64,000 nucleotides of DNA, from the NCBI RefSeq assembly GCF_900232995.1, contig NZ_OCVX01000003.1, positions 2,549,109-2,613,108 on the forward strand. The letters run 5' to 3'. Source of the DNA: Mycobacterium simulans. Its GTDB lineage: Bacteria; Actinomycetota; Actinomycetes; Mycobacteriales; Mycobacteriaceae. The notes under the pieces are model-generated. The model saw only the letters and a program-made list of their open reading frames with translations. It had not been told where the DNA came from and did no database searches. The translations under genes and the position numbers were made by a program. Below, piece by piece: positions 1 through 7,075 of the stretch (position 1 is the stretch's first letter; the number at the start of each line of letters is the position of its first letter).

Positions 1-996
1 TCCCTGATGAGCCCCGATCTGGCGGGCAGGAAACGGCGCATCGACCTGATCCGGCGCGGCATCGAACTCGCTCGCAAGCTCGATGTTCCCCTTGTGACCT
101 TTGGCAGCGGATTCATCCGCGATGAGCATGTGATGAATCCGTCGGCCAACCCGCGTGAGCTGCTGGTCGACAGCATCCATCAATGCCTGGCGAGCGTGCA
201 TGACGATGAAGACATCACTCTGCTGATCGAACCGGAGCCTGGCATGTTCATCGAAACGATAGAACAGGGGCTGAGCCTGATCAACGAAGTGAACTCGCCT
301 AAGTTCCAACTGCATGTGGATATGTGTCACTTGTATTGCTCCGATAAGGATTATGTCGGGGCCTTGGCAAAGGCCGCGCCGTATGCCCGTTTCCTCCACG
401 TGTCCGATGCGCAGCGTGGTTACAACTTGAAAATCTTGAAAATGGCGGACGAGCTGAAGCTTGACCTTGCTTGCGCCAACTACTTGATCTACTTTCCCGA
501 ATTCGCGGATTATCTTCTCCTGGATGCCGATCATCCGATATATTTCTGCGATGAGCTCCCCTCCAGGGCGCAGGAAAAACGGATCGAAGATCTTTTAGCC
601 TCAGTGAACATCGCGCAGAAACCAGCTCTGGTGAACTATGGCAAACTCGATGCAAGCGCCTCAGTGCATGACGACGAGATTTTCACTTACCTCATTTCCG
701 TTCCTGGCCTGAGCTACGACGTACTCGAACGGGCCCGACCGATCATCCTCTACTTGCGGACCACAAGAGACACGCGCGGCAAGTTATTGATGGACAAGAT
801 GGTCGCAAATACATTGACTGGTATCGTCCACTTCCATGAGGTTCCTGGCGAAGGGACGATGGACTTCGCCTCCAGTTTCAAGGCTCTGGCCGATAATGGT
901 TTCTCAGGTTATGCCTCAGTGGAGTTGTACCACCACGTTGCATCCTGGGAACAGGCGATGAACGACAGCTTCAAACACTTGTCGCAGTTTGTGTAG
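1..996 (+). CDS. Sugar-phosphate isomerase/epimerase-like TIM-barrel protein, 5' partial
   Basis: The frame is open from base 1, so the start lies outside the window; the first in-frame ATG is at 7. Counting from that Met, the visible 329 residues show the C-terminal strands of a xylose-isomerase-like (AP endonuclease 2 fold) barrel: LLIEPEPG at 73-79, HVDMCH at 103-108, FLHVSD at 129-134, VPGEG at 279-283 and SVELYHH at 304-310. These supply the usual Glu/Asp/His metal ligands. Oddly, about 140 residues lie between HVSD and VPGEG, which are normally close together; this insert resembles nothing I recognise. Proteins of this fold move carbonyl groups or epimerise sugars. It is the first visible gene of a low-GC run with luxS-like, cyclase, UbiG and UbiA genes; an EboE-like role is inferred from context only. 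Confidence 0.75.
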   Translation, partial: SLMSPDLAGRKRRIDLIRRGIELARKLDVPLVTFGSGFIRDEHVMNPSANPRELLVDSIHQCLASVHDDEDITLLIEPEPGMFIETIEQGLSLINEVNSPKFQLHVDMCHLYCSDKDYVGALAKAAPYARFLHVSDAQRGYNLKILKMADELKLDLACANYLIYFPEFADYLLLDADHPIYFCDELPSRAQEKRIEDLLASVNIAQKPALVNYGKLDASASVHDDEIFTYLISVPGLSYDVLERARPIILYLRTTRDTRGKLLMDKMVANTLTGIVHFHEVPGEGTMDFASSFKALADNGFSGYASVELYHHVASWEQAMNDSFKHLSQFV

Positions 997-1034
997 GAAA
1001 TGGTAACTTCCGTTGCCGAAGTACAGGAGCGTTT

Positions 1035-1514
1035 ATGGTAGACCTGAAGCAACTCGGCTGGGATGCTGAGACGGTCGGCGAACTCGATCACCGATTATTG
1101 AGGGCACCGCATGTAAAATTGCGCTCCGCAAACGAGGGATCCAAAGGGGACGTTGTATATTGTGTCGACCTGCGCATCAGCCAGCCCAACGTCGAATTTT
1201 TGTCGTCAACGGAGATGCACTCTCTCGAGCATTTCCTACTGTATGGCTTTCTCAAGTACATGACGCCGAACTTTCTTTCGGTAGGCTTGATGGGATGTCA
1301 GACCGGCTTTTACCTTGTCCTTTATAACGAGGGCCATGCCGAAACGATCTGCAACGCCTACGAGGCCATTCTCAATGATGTATTGGTAGCTAGCGAAGTC
1401 CCCTACGCCAATGTCCAACAGTGCGGCAACGCCGAAAATCACAGCGTGCAACTCGCCCAGGCCGTCGCCAAAAAGGTGCTGGATGCACGAGCCAACTGGC
1501 GGCGGGTGGTATGA
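1035..1514 (+). CDS. LuxS (S-ribosylhomocysteine lyase) homologue
   Basis: A 159-residue protein of LuxS length, with AGGAG five bases before the ATG. Family landmarks are in order: LDH at 17-19, DLR at 45-47, the zinc motif HSLEH at 62-66, MGCQTGFY at 86-93 with the catalytic Cys at 88, and QQCG at 128-131 supplying the third zinc ligand Cys130. LuxS cleaves S-ribosylhomocysteine to homocysteine and the AI-2 precursor. Zinc and catalytic residues are intact. The DISP-type segment that precedes MGC in canonical LuxS, which I recall as contacting homocysteine, is replaced by LSVGL, and the Ser-containing stretch before LDH is changed (TVGE). The substrate may therefore differ. Mycobacteria normally recycle S-adenosylhomocysteine with SahH and are not known for LuxS. 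It overlaps the next gene by 4 bases (ATGA), so it belongs to this biosynthetic run. Family call is strong; function uncertain. Confidence 0.85.
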   Translation: MVDLKQLGWDAETVGELDHRLLRAPHVKLRSANEGSKGDVVYCVDLRISQPNVEFLSSTEMHSLEHFLLYGFLKYMTPNFLSVGLMGCQTGFYLVLYNEGHAETICNAYEAILNDVLVASEVPYANVQQCGNAENHSVQLAQAVAKKVLDARANWRRVV

Positions 1515-2641
1515 CGGACATCCTGGTCACTAGGCGCGTCAAATACGTGTCCACAGTCGAATACGAAGTTGTCAACGCACCTAACATCTTCGATCCGAAG
1601 AATATGGCATTGCTCTCTACGGGGAAGGTCAAAAATGGTTGTCGCTTCGTTGTCATTGATCAAAACGTGGATCGGCATTATGGCGATGACATGCGAAGCT
1701 ACTTCACCCATCATGGGGTCAAGACAAAGATCGTTGCATTTCCCGGTGGCGAAGAGAACAAGACCGCTGAATACTATTTCTCCATTGTTCGCGAGCTGGA
1801 TGCTTTCCCGATCCATCGCCGGGACGAACCGATCATCGCCATCGGTGGCGGCGTATTAACCGATGTTGTCGCTTTCGTGGCAAGCACATATCGCCGTGGC
1901 GTACCGCATATCAAGGTGCCGACCACGTTGATGGGCTATGTCGATGGATCCGTGGGCATCAAAAATGGCATCAACTTCAATGGAAATAAGAACCGCCTCG
2001 GCGCTTTCCAGGCTCCACAAAAAGTACTGCTCGACAAATCCTTCCTGCGCACCCTGCCACGTCGTCATATCCTGAACGGTGTTTGCGAGATCATCAAGTT
2101 GGCGGTCATCGCGGATGCGCATTTATTCCATGTATTGGAAACTTGCGGACCTGAAAGTGTCGACGTCCTTTTGCAGAACGATGCGGGCTGTACGATTCTG
2201 GACCACGCTGTCGCTGGGATGCTTGAGGAACTCGAGCCTAATCTCTTTGAAGAGAACCTCGACCGCAAAATGGATTTCGGTCATACGTTTAGTTACGGAT
2301 TGGAAACCCGCTACGAAGCGGACCTTTTGCACGGCGAGGCGGTGTTGCTCGACGTCCTCCTTTCGGTGTTGATCGCGCGGGCGCGCAACCTGTTGACCGA
2401 TGAGGAAACGAGCCGAATTTTTCAGCTGGTCGAAAAACTCACGATCGTGTTGGACGTGTCACTGCTGGAACCGCACCTGCTCTGGGGCTCATTGCAGGAG
2501 CGCGTCTATCACCGTAACGGACTGCAACGCGTACCCATGCCGCAAGGCATTGGAAACTGCGTCTTCCTGAACGATATTACGTATAGCGACATAGCGAACG
2601 CTACTAAAGCACTTGAGAATTGGATGGTCCTGGGACGATGA
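1511..2641 (+). CDS. Sugar-phosphate cyclase, 2-epi-5-epi-valiolone synthase / EboD type
   Basis: A 376-residue member of the dehydroquinate synthase superfamily. NAD-binding and active-site motifs: FPGGEENK at 77-84, GGGVLTD at 112-118, YRRGVPHIKVPTTL at 127-140, DGSVGIKNGINF at 145-156, NKNRLGAF at 159-166. Metal ligands are Glu193 (NGVCEIIK), His258 (FGHTF) and His274 (LLHGEAV). The RRDEPIIAIGGG and RTLPRRHILNG segments look like the EEVS/EVS/EboD branch, which closes sedoheptulose 7-phosphate to a cyclitol, more than like the shikimate enzyme AroB. The ATG at 1511 overlaps the luxS stop as ATGA, implying coupled translation; an in-frame start at 1421 would lie inside luxS and is rejected. 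It probably builds the core ring for this cluster. The exact cyclase subclass cannot be fixed without alignment. Confidence 0.85.
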   Translation: MTDILVTRRVKYVSTVEYEVVNAPNIFDPKNMALLSTGKVKNGCRFVVIDQNVDRHYGDDMRSYFTHHGVKTKIVAFPGGEENKTAEYYFSIVRELDAFPIHRRDEPIIAIGGGVLTDVVAFVASTYRRGVPHIKVPTTLMGYVDGSVGIKNGINFNGNKNRLGAFQAPQKVLLDKSFLRTLPRRHILNGVCEIIKLAVIADAHLFHVLETCGPESVDVLLQNDAGCTILDHAVAGMLEELEPNLFEENLDRKMDFGHTFSYGLETRYEADLLHGEAVLLDVLLSVLIARARNLLTDEETSRIFQLVEKLTIVLDVSLLEPHLLWGSLQERVYHRNGLQRVPMPQGIGNCVFLNDITYSDIANATKALENWMVLGR

Positions 2642-3348
2642 CGAGTTTTGATAATGTGGACGGAAATGAGATTCAGAAATTTGATAACGTTTCACAGATC
2701 TGGTGGGACCAGAAAGGAGAAATGGGGGCGCTTCATGCTGTCAATCCGTTGCGCACGAAATTCATCACGGAAAGACTCGCTATTCAAGGTCGAGAAGTTC
2801 TGGATGTGGGATGTGGCGGCGGAATCCTTTCGGAGGCGTTAGCAAAAACGGGCGCGCGTGTGACTGGCATAGACTTATCACGGCAATCGCTGGGGGCGGC
2901 GCGCGATCACGCTCGACGAGATGGTTTGAATATCGAATACTTGTATGAGAGCGTCGAAAAGATCGCGGAGCGGGACGCGGGACGCTTCGACGTCGTCACA
3001 TGTATGGAAATGCTCGAACACGTGCCGGAGCCGGAGAAGATCGTGGCGGCGTGCGCGAATGCCTTGAAGCCTGGGGGGCATGCCTTTTTCTCGACGATCA
3101 ACCGTACGCCGAAGGCATTCCTGTTTGCGATCATCGGCGGCGAATATATTCTGCGTCTCCTGCCGCGTGGGACCCACACTTATAGCAAATTGATACGGCC
3201 GGCGGAATTGGTAGCATGGAATCGGATCAACGGTCTGGATTTCCTCAGCTTCGCGAGCTTGATCTACAATCCTTTGACGAGGAAATTCAAACTCGCCGCG
3301 GATATTGCGGATATCAACTACCTGGCCCATTTCACCAAAAGTACCTAA
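2638..3348 (+). CDS. UbiG-like SAM-dependent O-methyltransferase
   Basis: A 236-residue class I methyltransferase that matches proteobacterial UbiG along its whole length: the N-terminal KFDNVSQIWWD at 14-24, PLRTKFI at 37-43, SAM motif VLDVGCGGG at 54-62, VTGIDLS at 75-81, VTCMEMLEHV at 120-129, KPGGHAFFSTINR at 144-156, and LPRGTHTYSKLIRPAEL at 175-191. UbiG methylates ring hydroxyls in ubiquinone synthesis, but mycobacteria make menaquinone, so another substrate is likely; the prenylated product of the next gene is the obvious candidate. ATG at 2638 overlaps the cyclase stop (ATGA). An upstream in-frame ATG at 2620 is less likely. Family call is firm; substrate is inferred. Confidence 0.85.
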   Translation: MTSFDNVDGNEIQKFDNVSQIWWDQKGEMGALHAVNPLRTKFITERLAIQGREVLDVGCGGGILSEALAKTGARVTGIDLSRQSLGAARDHARRDGLNIEYLYESVEKIAERDAGRFDVVTCMEMLEHVPEPEKIVAACANALKPGGHAFFSTINRTPKAFLFAIIGGEYILRLLPRGTHTYSKLIRPAELVAWNRINGLDFLSFASLIYNPLTRKFKLAADIADINYLAHFTKST

Positions 3349-3372
3349 CAAGTCAAAATGGAGTCATCGCGG

Positions 3373-4266
3373 ATGAAACGCTTCTTAGCCCTATCGCGGA
3401 CAACTCATGGTGTTTTGGATCTCGCCACTCCCGCCGTTGCGGCTGGGCTTGCGCTGGGGAAGTTCCCCGCATGGCAGGTCATTCTACTTTCGGTCTTCAC
3501 GGGCTTCGCGGCGTATACCGCAATTTACGCATTGAACGACCTGGTCGGCAAAACTGTGGACGAGGAAAAGTTTGTAGGTGGTATCAACCCCGGCTATTCC
3601 GTTGAGGCGTCTGAGCTGCGGTACCCGTTGGCGCAGAAGGCGCTGAGCTATCGCAGTGGAATCCTCTGGTTTGCTGTGTGGTTTATCGCTGCAATCATAG
3701 GTTCGTATTTTCTCAATCCAATTATCGTTGCGATTCTGGTTACCGCATCCGTTTTGGAAGTTATCTATGTGCTGCTGCTGAAAGTTACCTACTTGAGAAC
3801 ATTGGTCAGTGGTCTGGTCAAATGTAGCGGACCTGTTTGCGCTATCTTCGTGGTAGAACGCAACCCTTCTGCGGCGTTGGTGCTACTGGTGTTTGCCTGG
3901 GTCTTCTGCTGGGAGATCGGCGGGCAAAACGTACCGGCGGACTGGAACGACACTGTGGAGGACCGACGCGTCGACGCCAAGACCATTCCGTTAGAACTGG
4001 GCACACGAGCGGCAGCTAACATCGTTTTGCTTGCATTGGGAGCCACAGTCATCGCCAGCCTGTTTATGCCATTGGTTTCGCCACTAAATCTCGGTATCCC
4101 TTACGTGCTGGCAAGCGGCGCGGCTGGGGTCTTTTTGCTCCTCGTACCGGCGTGGCAACTTCACCGGACTTGCGACGGGAGACAAGCCGCAAAGCTATTT
4201 GACAGTGCAAGTTATTACCCGCTGGCTCAATTGATCATCATCATCGTATTCGTTCTGATTAAGTAG
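3373..4266 (+). CDS. UbiA-family membrane prenyltransferase (EboC-like)
   Basis: About 297 residues with eight or nine hydrophobic segments. The two Asp-rich prenyl-diphosphate motifs are visible: NDLVGKTVD at 55-63 and DWNDTVEDRRVD at 190-201, followed by KTIPLELG. The family transfers a prenyl chain to an aromatic, sugar or cyclitol acceptor within the membrane. The ATG at 3373 is preferred because GGAG lies nine bases upstream; an ATG at 3358, without a ribosome site, would add five residues. It is the last gene of the low-GC run and begins shortly after ubiG. It ends against the convergent grcC2-like gene, whose relatives make short prenyl diphosphates and could supply the donor. Confidence 0.85.
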   Translation: MKRFLALSRTTHGVLDLATPAVAAGLALGKFPAWQVILLSVFTGFAAYTAIYALNDLVGKTVDEEKFVGGINPGYSVEASELRYPLAQKALSYRSGILWFAVWFIAAIIGSYFLNPIIVAILVTASVLEVIYVLLLKVTYLRTLVSGLVKCSGPVCAIFVVERNPSAALVLLVFAWVFCWEIGGQNVPADWNDTVEDRRVDAKTIPLELGTRAAANIVLLALGATVIASLFMPLVSPLNLGIPYVLASGAAGVFLLLVPAWQLHRTCDGRQAAKLFDSASYYPLAQLIIIIVFVLIK

Positions 4267-4331
4267 TCCGTTGAATCAAATTCGTCCCACACCAATCCCA
4301 GAGCAAAGCAGGTGATGGCCGCGGTGCTGGA

Positions 4332-5222
4332 CTAGTGGCGGGAGACGGTGGCATCGACTAGTGCCAACACCGCCTGGCGTGCCGCGCAGTCGGGTAAGCA
4401 GGCAATCTCGTCGCGCGCCTGTGCGGCGTAGCTGTGGACCATTTCCTTCGCCTTAACCATGCCCGCAGCGCTTCGGAGCAATGTGACGACTTCGGCAAGG
4501 TTGTTGTTCGGGCTGCCCAGGGACGTGTCGGGTTGGTCGGAGTTGCCGGCGATGGCGACGATGTCGTCGGAGATATGAAATGCGGTGCCGACTAGGCGGC
4601 CCAATCGCGACAGGCGAACGGCCTGTTCTTCACTCGCGCCGGAGAAGGTCGCCCCCAATTGCGCGGACGCCGCGACCAGAGATCCGGACTTCTCGCCCAC
4701 GCACTGTAGGTAGTGCTCCAGGAGATCAACCTCGTCGGCTGTGCCGCGGGTCTCGCGCATCTGGCCGGTGATCAACTCGGCGAACGTCTCGGCGATAATC
4801 CCGAAGGCGCGGGTGCCCAACCGCGAGCCCAGCCGTGAGGCAATGGCAAACCGGTAGTCGCCCACCAGGATTGCGATGTTGTTGTTCCAACGGGTGGTCG
4901 TGCTCGATGCCGCGGAGCGCACCGTGGATTCGTCCCTAACGTCGTCATGACAGAGCGTCGCTAGGTGCATCAATTCGATGGCCGCGCCCGCCACGGCGAC
5001 CTGCCACGTGTTGGGATCCGGGCCAAACTGGGCGGCAAGGACGGTGAAAAGCGGCCTGAGCCGCGTGCCCTCGGCGTGCTGCGGAGGCCGCAACGCGTCG
5101 CGGATAATCTCCTCGCTCTGGGCGAGTTCGCTGCTGATGAGCTCGTCAATTCGGGTGACGCCGTAACAAACGCTGGCGCCGAATTCCGAGTCTCCAAGTG
5201 TTACGCCCGCGGCCACGCTCAT
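4332..5222 (-). CDS. grcC2: GrcC2-like trans-prenyl diphosphate synthase with altered C-terminal motif
   Basis: A 296-residue isoprenyl diphosphate synthase. RLRPLF and IELMHLATLCHDDVRDE mark the family; the first aspartate motif (DDVRD, 93-97) carries an Arg. The second motif is reduced to SDDIVA (218-223), and the GKxxGxDLxxGKxTLP stretch that should follow is missing: the sequence jumps to a helix beginning NLAEVVTLL. The homologue I recall in M. tuberculosis (Rv0989c, about 325 residues, reported to make geranyl diphosphate) has an extra segment here, so an in-frame loss of roughly 25 residues is likely. The ATG at 5222 is chosen because GAGGA lies five bases upstream. It converges on the ebo-like cluster. 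Activity is uncertain. Confidence 0.8.
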   Translation of the reverse strand: MSVAAGVTLGDSEFGASVCYGVTRIDELISSELAQSEEIIRDALRPPQHAEGTRLRPLFTVLAAQFGPDPNTWQVAVAGAAIELMHLATLCHDDVRDESTVRSAASSTTTRWNNNIAILVGDYRFAIASRLGSRLGTRAFGIIAETFAELITGQMRETRGTADEVDLLEHYLQCVGEKSGSLVAASAQLGATFSGASEEQAVRLSRLGRLVGTAFHISDDIVAIAGNSDQPDTSLGSPNNNLAEVVTLLRSAAGMVKAKEMVHSYAAQARDEIACLPDCAARQAVLALVDATVSRH

Positions 5223-5287
5223 CGGTGTCCTCACGCGTACAACTTAGGGGCTCTGTCGGCGTCGTGTGGGCGTAATCGGCGCGCCAC

Positions 5288-5941
5288 TCAGTGCAGGATG
5301 AGCGTTACCGTCTGATCCAGCGCTGCGCCGGCCACCGTGGCCGCCACCCGGGCCGGCAGTGCCACCAATACCACCCGGTCGTTGTCGGCTGTCTGGTGCT
5401 TGGGCTGGGCGGAAATCAGAACCACGATGGCGTCGGTGGCGAGCACGCGGGAGACGGGCTGCGAGTCCTGAATCGGCGCGGCCAGCACGTCGACGACGTC
5501 GCCGACGCGGACCAGGTCGATCAGAGCACCGTCGACCAGATGCAGCGGCACGATGCGGGCGCCTGGCCCTGCCGCCGATTCGGCTAGCCGACTGCCCAGC
5601 AACCGGACGTCGGTAAGCATTTCGCCGCGCCGGGTGGGACTGGCCAGGGTGGCGCCGACGACCACGCCCAGGTCGGTTTGTGATCCCTCGGGAACCGTTG
5701 TCGCCAAACGCTTCTCCAGCCGAACATCGTCGGCGGTCAGCGCGGTGCCCGGGCTGAGGTCACGCGCGGCCACCACGACATCGGCACGATCGCCATCGGG
5801 ATTCGACCGCAACGTGGCCAACCCCGCCAACACCACGAGTCCGCCGGCGGCGATGCGCCGCGCCAGCACAGTTCGAGTCCAATCCGGTCGCAACGATGTT
5901 GATATCCGGCTGAACAGGGTTGGATTCAGCGATTCCCGCAC
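5288..5941 (-). CDS. SAF-domain membrane-anchored protein (Rv0990c-like)
   Basis: A 217-residue protein starting at GTG. A single hydrophobic helix (about 30-45, GGLVVLAGLATL) follows a basic N-terminus. A SAF domain follows, from ARDLSPGTALTADDV (about 59-73) through the repeated segment around PTRRGEMLTDVRLLG. SAF domains occur in CpaB/RcpC pilus proteins, antifreeze proteins and sialic acid synthases. No pilus genes are nearby, so the role is open; an extracytoplasmic anchored protein fits. It sits downstream of ruc on the same strand. Confidence 0.7.
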   Translation of the reverse strand: MRESLNPTLFSRISTSLRPDWTRTVLARRIAAGGLVVLAGLATLRSNPDGDRADVVVAARDLSPGTALTADDVRLEKRLATTVPEGSQTDLGVVVGATLASPTRRGEMLTDVRLLGSRLAESAAGPGARIVPLHLVDGALIDLVRVGDVVDVLAAPIQDSQPVSRVLATDAIVVLISAQPKHQTADNDRVVLVALPARVAATVAGAALDQTVTLILH

Positions 5942-6006
5942 GTCGCAACCCTAGGCGCGGCGCAGCGTCGGCGATTCCGGCCAGCAACGGCCTTGTGGAT
6001 AACTGG

Positions 6007-6330
6007 CTAGCTCGAGGCGGCGGTGGCGGTTTTGGCGGCCGTGGAGCTGTCGCTCGACTTCTCGCTTGACCCGGACTTCTCGCTCGCCCCAGAAGCCGAG
6101 CCCGAGTCGCTCGTGGAGGATCCGTTGGGCGAGCCGTTGGACTTCTTGCCTGGCTCGCGGCTATCGGTGCGGTAAAAGCCGCTGCCCTTGAAGACCACAC
6201 CGACGGCGTTGAACAGCTTGCGCAGCCGGCCCGAGCACTGCGTGCAGGTGGTCAGCGCATCGTCGGTGAAGGCCTGCACGACGTCGAAGCGGTCGCCGCA
6301 TTCGGTGCACGCGTAGCTGTAGGTCGGCAC
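6007..6330 (-). CDS. ruc: Redox-regulated chaperone Ruc (FmdB-type zinc ribbon, Rv0991c)
   Basis: 107 residues. The N-terminus is an FmdB zinc ribbon with Cys8, Cys11 (YACTECG) and Cys29, Cys32 (TCTQCS), then GVVFKGSGFYRTDSR. The remaining third is low-complexity Ser/Gly/Lys-rich and probably disordered. The M. tuberculosis homologue Rv0991c is described as a chaperone that is activated by oxidation of the zinc-bound cysteines and works with the DnaK system. The CIRCE-like operator immediately upstream (6361-6387) agrees with HrcA heat-shock control. Confidence 0.88.
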   Translation of the reverse strand: MPTYSYACTECGDRFDVVQAFTDDALTTCTQCSGRLRKLFNAVGVVFKGSGFYRTDSREPGKKSNGSPNGSSTSDSGSASGASEKSGSSEKSSDSSTAAKTATAASS

Positions 6331-6360
6331 AGAAAACCTCCGGATGATATAAACGCTGAG

Positions 6361-6387
6361 TTAGCACTCTACCGTGTCAAGTGCTAG
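6361..6387. promoter_or_regulatory. CIRCE-like HrcA operator upstream of ruc
   Basis: TTAGCACTC at 6361-6369, nine spacer bases, then AAGTGCTAG at 6379-6387. The CIRCE consensus is TTAGCACTC-N9-GAGTGCTAA, so seven of nine bases in the second arm match with the exact spacing. It lies 31 bases before the ruc start, suiting HrcA repression that is relieved by heat. Confidence 0.85.
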
Positions 6388-6406
6388 AACCGCCACGTGA
6401 GCTGGA

Positions 6407-7000
6407 TCATTCCTCACATGGCAACGCGATGACGCCGCGCTGGGGCGTGAGCGCGTGAGTCATCGGCACATCGTGCGGTTCTGCGGGCAGCTCGTCGACG
6501 AATTCGGCCTCGCGCACCATCGCGACCAGGCGCGTTTGCGGATCCCGGGCACGCAACGAGCGGTCGTAGAAGCCCTGCCCCCGCCCCAGCCGCACACCTC
6601 GACGGTCCACCGCCAGCGCCGGCAGCAGCACTAGGTCGGCCTCGGCCAAAGCCGTTTCCGGCAGCCAGGGCGGTTGCGGCTCGAGCAGCCCCCAGCGCGC
6701 GGTGGTCAGCTCACCCGCTCGGTATTCGCCCCATCGCAGCGGCAACGGAGTGTTGTCGGCCGTGGTGCGCGCCACCGGCAACAGCACCCGATCCGCGCGG
6801 CGCAGCAACATGTCCAGCATGTCGATCGAGCCCGGCTCGGCACCCACCGGGACATACGCACAGACGGTACTGCCGCTGGTCACCATGCGTTCTAGGTGCT
6901 CGCAGAGCATTCTGGCCTCGGCGGCGCGGATGTCGTCGGCAACGCGACGCCGGGCCGCCAGCAGCTGGTCGCGCAACGCTGCCTTGCCCGTGGTTGCCAT
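6407..7000 (-). CDS. 5-formyltetrahydrofolate cyclo-ligase
   Basis: 197 residues; makes 5,10-methenyl-THF from 5-formyl-THF with ATP. Seen: KAALRDQLLAARR at the N-terminus (folate/ATP site start), YVPVGAEPGSIDML, LVLLPALAVDRRGVRLGRG and GQGFYDRSL, the hallmark of the family. It is divergent from galU with a 75-base gap and equals Rv0992c by position. Length is typical. Confidence 0.9.
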   Translation of the reverse strand: MATTGKAALRDQLLAARRRVADDIRAAEARMLCEHLERMVTSGSTVCAYVPVGAEPGSIDMLDMLLRRADRVLLPVARTTADNTPLPLRWGEYRAGELTTARWGLLEPQPPWLPETALAEADLVLLPALAVDRRGVRLGRGQGFYDRSLRARDPQTRLVAMVREAEFVDELPAEPHDVPMTHALTPQRGVIALPCEE

Positions 7001-7075
7001 GTCCTCAACGATGACAGCCCGGGCTTTCCTGCCGCCACAGCGACTCCGCAGATTTATGGGGCTATGGTTTGAACG

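Noticed and set aside
1035..1514. AI-2 quorum-sensing by luxS
   Set aside because: No pfs or AI-2 receptor genes are visible, the substrate-contact segment is altered, and the gene sits in a biosynthetic operon.
2638..4266. Ubiquinone biosynthesis (ubiG and ubiA)
   Set aside because: Only two of the required steps are present, and mycobacteria use menaquinone; the neighbours point to a cyclitol acceptor.
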